Assembly (NCBI GenBank): GCA_947501315.1
Contig: CANMXH010000008.1
Location: 1-22,068, forward strand
Length of the DNA: 22,068 nt
Origin: Caulobacteraceae bacterium
GTDB taxonomy: Bacteria > Pseudomonadota > Alphaproteobacteria > Caulobacterales > Caulobacteraceae
Direction: 5' to 3'
Part shown: positions 21,858 to 22,068 of the stretch, in pieces
Position numbering within the stretch: the stretch's first letter is position 1
How the letters are laid out: the number at the start of each line of letters is the position of its first letter
Notes under the pieces: generated by a model
Told to the model about the DNA's origin: nothing
What the model saw: only the letters and a program-made list of their open reading frames with translations
The model's database searches: none
Translations under genes and position numbers: made by a program

Positions 21858-22068
21858 TGGCCGGCCTCCCGCGGCTGCGTCTCGAACGGCGCGGCGAAAC
21901 GGACCGGGATCAATGGATCGCAGACGTCGCCACCGCCCGGGCAGACCGGGGCGGGATCCACCTCAAACGGTGCGGGCCGGGGCGCGGGATCGACGAATTT
22001 CGTCACCCCCACCAGCTGCGAGGCGCCGGTCGCCAGCGCGGCTTCGCGTTCGGCGCGGGCGGTGGCCA
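21854..22068 (-). CDS. Methylmalonyl-CoA mutase small subunit, C-terminal end only
   Basis: The minus-strand frame is open from the window edge to TGA at 21854-21856 and encodes 70 residues. They read ATARAEREAALATGASQLVGVTKFVDPAPRPAPFEV and end in PLIPVRFAAPFETQPREAGQ. This agrees with the end of the small (beta) subunit: the REAALATG helix, a GVTxF strand, and a final PxRxAAPFE segment. In heterodimeric mutases this subunit lost the cobalamin ligands and is structural. The rest, including the start, lies outside the window. The 4-nt overlap with the large-subunit start supports the operon. Confidence 0.85.
   Translation of the reverse strand, partial: ATARAEREAALATGASQLVGVTKFVDPAPRPAPFEVDPAPVCPGGGDVCDPLIPVRFAAPFETQPREAGQ

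Overview
The window is GC-rich alphaproteobacterial DNA, most likely from the Caulobacteraceae (Brevundimonas- or Caulobacter-like). The reasons are a solitary motA with no motB beside it, many small alanine-rich or lipobox-bearing envelope proteins, propionyl-CoA-type metabolism (methylmalonyl-CoA mutase), and a likely ArsR-type palindrome in front of ahcY. It reads as an ordinary chromosomal segment with one clear insertion. No rRNA, tRNA, CRISPR array, transposase or phage gene was seen.

Layout. 1-2757: the 3' part of an unrecognised gene, converging on ahcY (S-adenosylhomocysteine hydrolase, minus strand), with a candidate operator in front of ahcY. 2758-5913: a plus-strand run of a secreted amidohydrolase (cog1228 type), a 435-bp insertion carrying a four-helix-bundle (S23/IVP-type) gene between inverted heptamer arrays, bioB (biotin synthase), and a small conserved protein. 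5994-10620: two related ABC-2-type ATPases on the minus strand, the second coupled to its permease, with small genes between them (a two-helix membrane protein, an NDUFS6-like zinc finger, a hypothetical protein and a proline-rich tail-anchored protein). 10849-12733: a two-gene lipoprotein operon (lipocalin, then a PQQ-type sorbosone/glucose dehydrogenase) closed by a strong bidirectional terminator. 12828-15347: a secreted small protein diverging from a long-chain acyl-CoA synthetase, with an unusual nested inverted-repeat block between them. 15425-17366: motA, then two paralogous alanine-rich lipoproteins, each with its own terminator. 17404-19660: mnmC (tRNA wobble-uridine modification) and a small cysteine-containing lipoprotein. 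19716-22068: the methylmalonyl-CoA mutase large subunit and the end of its small subunit, translationally coupled.

The most interesting object is at 4089-4523. The four-helix-bundle gene sits between two arms of heptamer repeats (unit GTGGCGR) that are inverted copies of each other, sharing a perfect 19-nt core. The right arm encodes the first residues of biotin synthase. A well-placed Shine-Dalgarno and ATG just left of the element now open only a 12-codon reading frame. The simplest reading is that a small mobile or formerly mobile element landed at the extreme 5' end of bioB, separated it from its original start, and supplied a new start overlapping its own stop codon (ATGA). A second, unrelated heptamer array lies over the stop codon of the first ABC ATPase.
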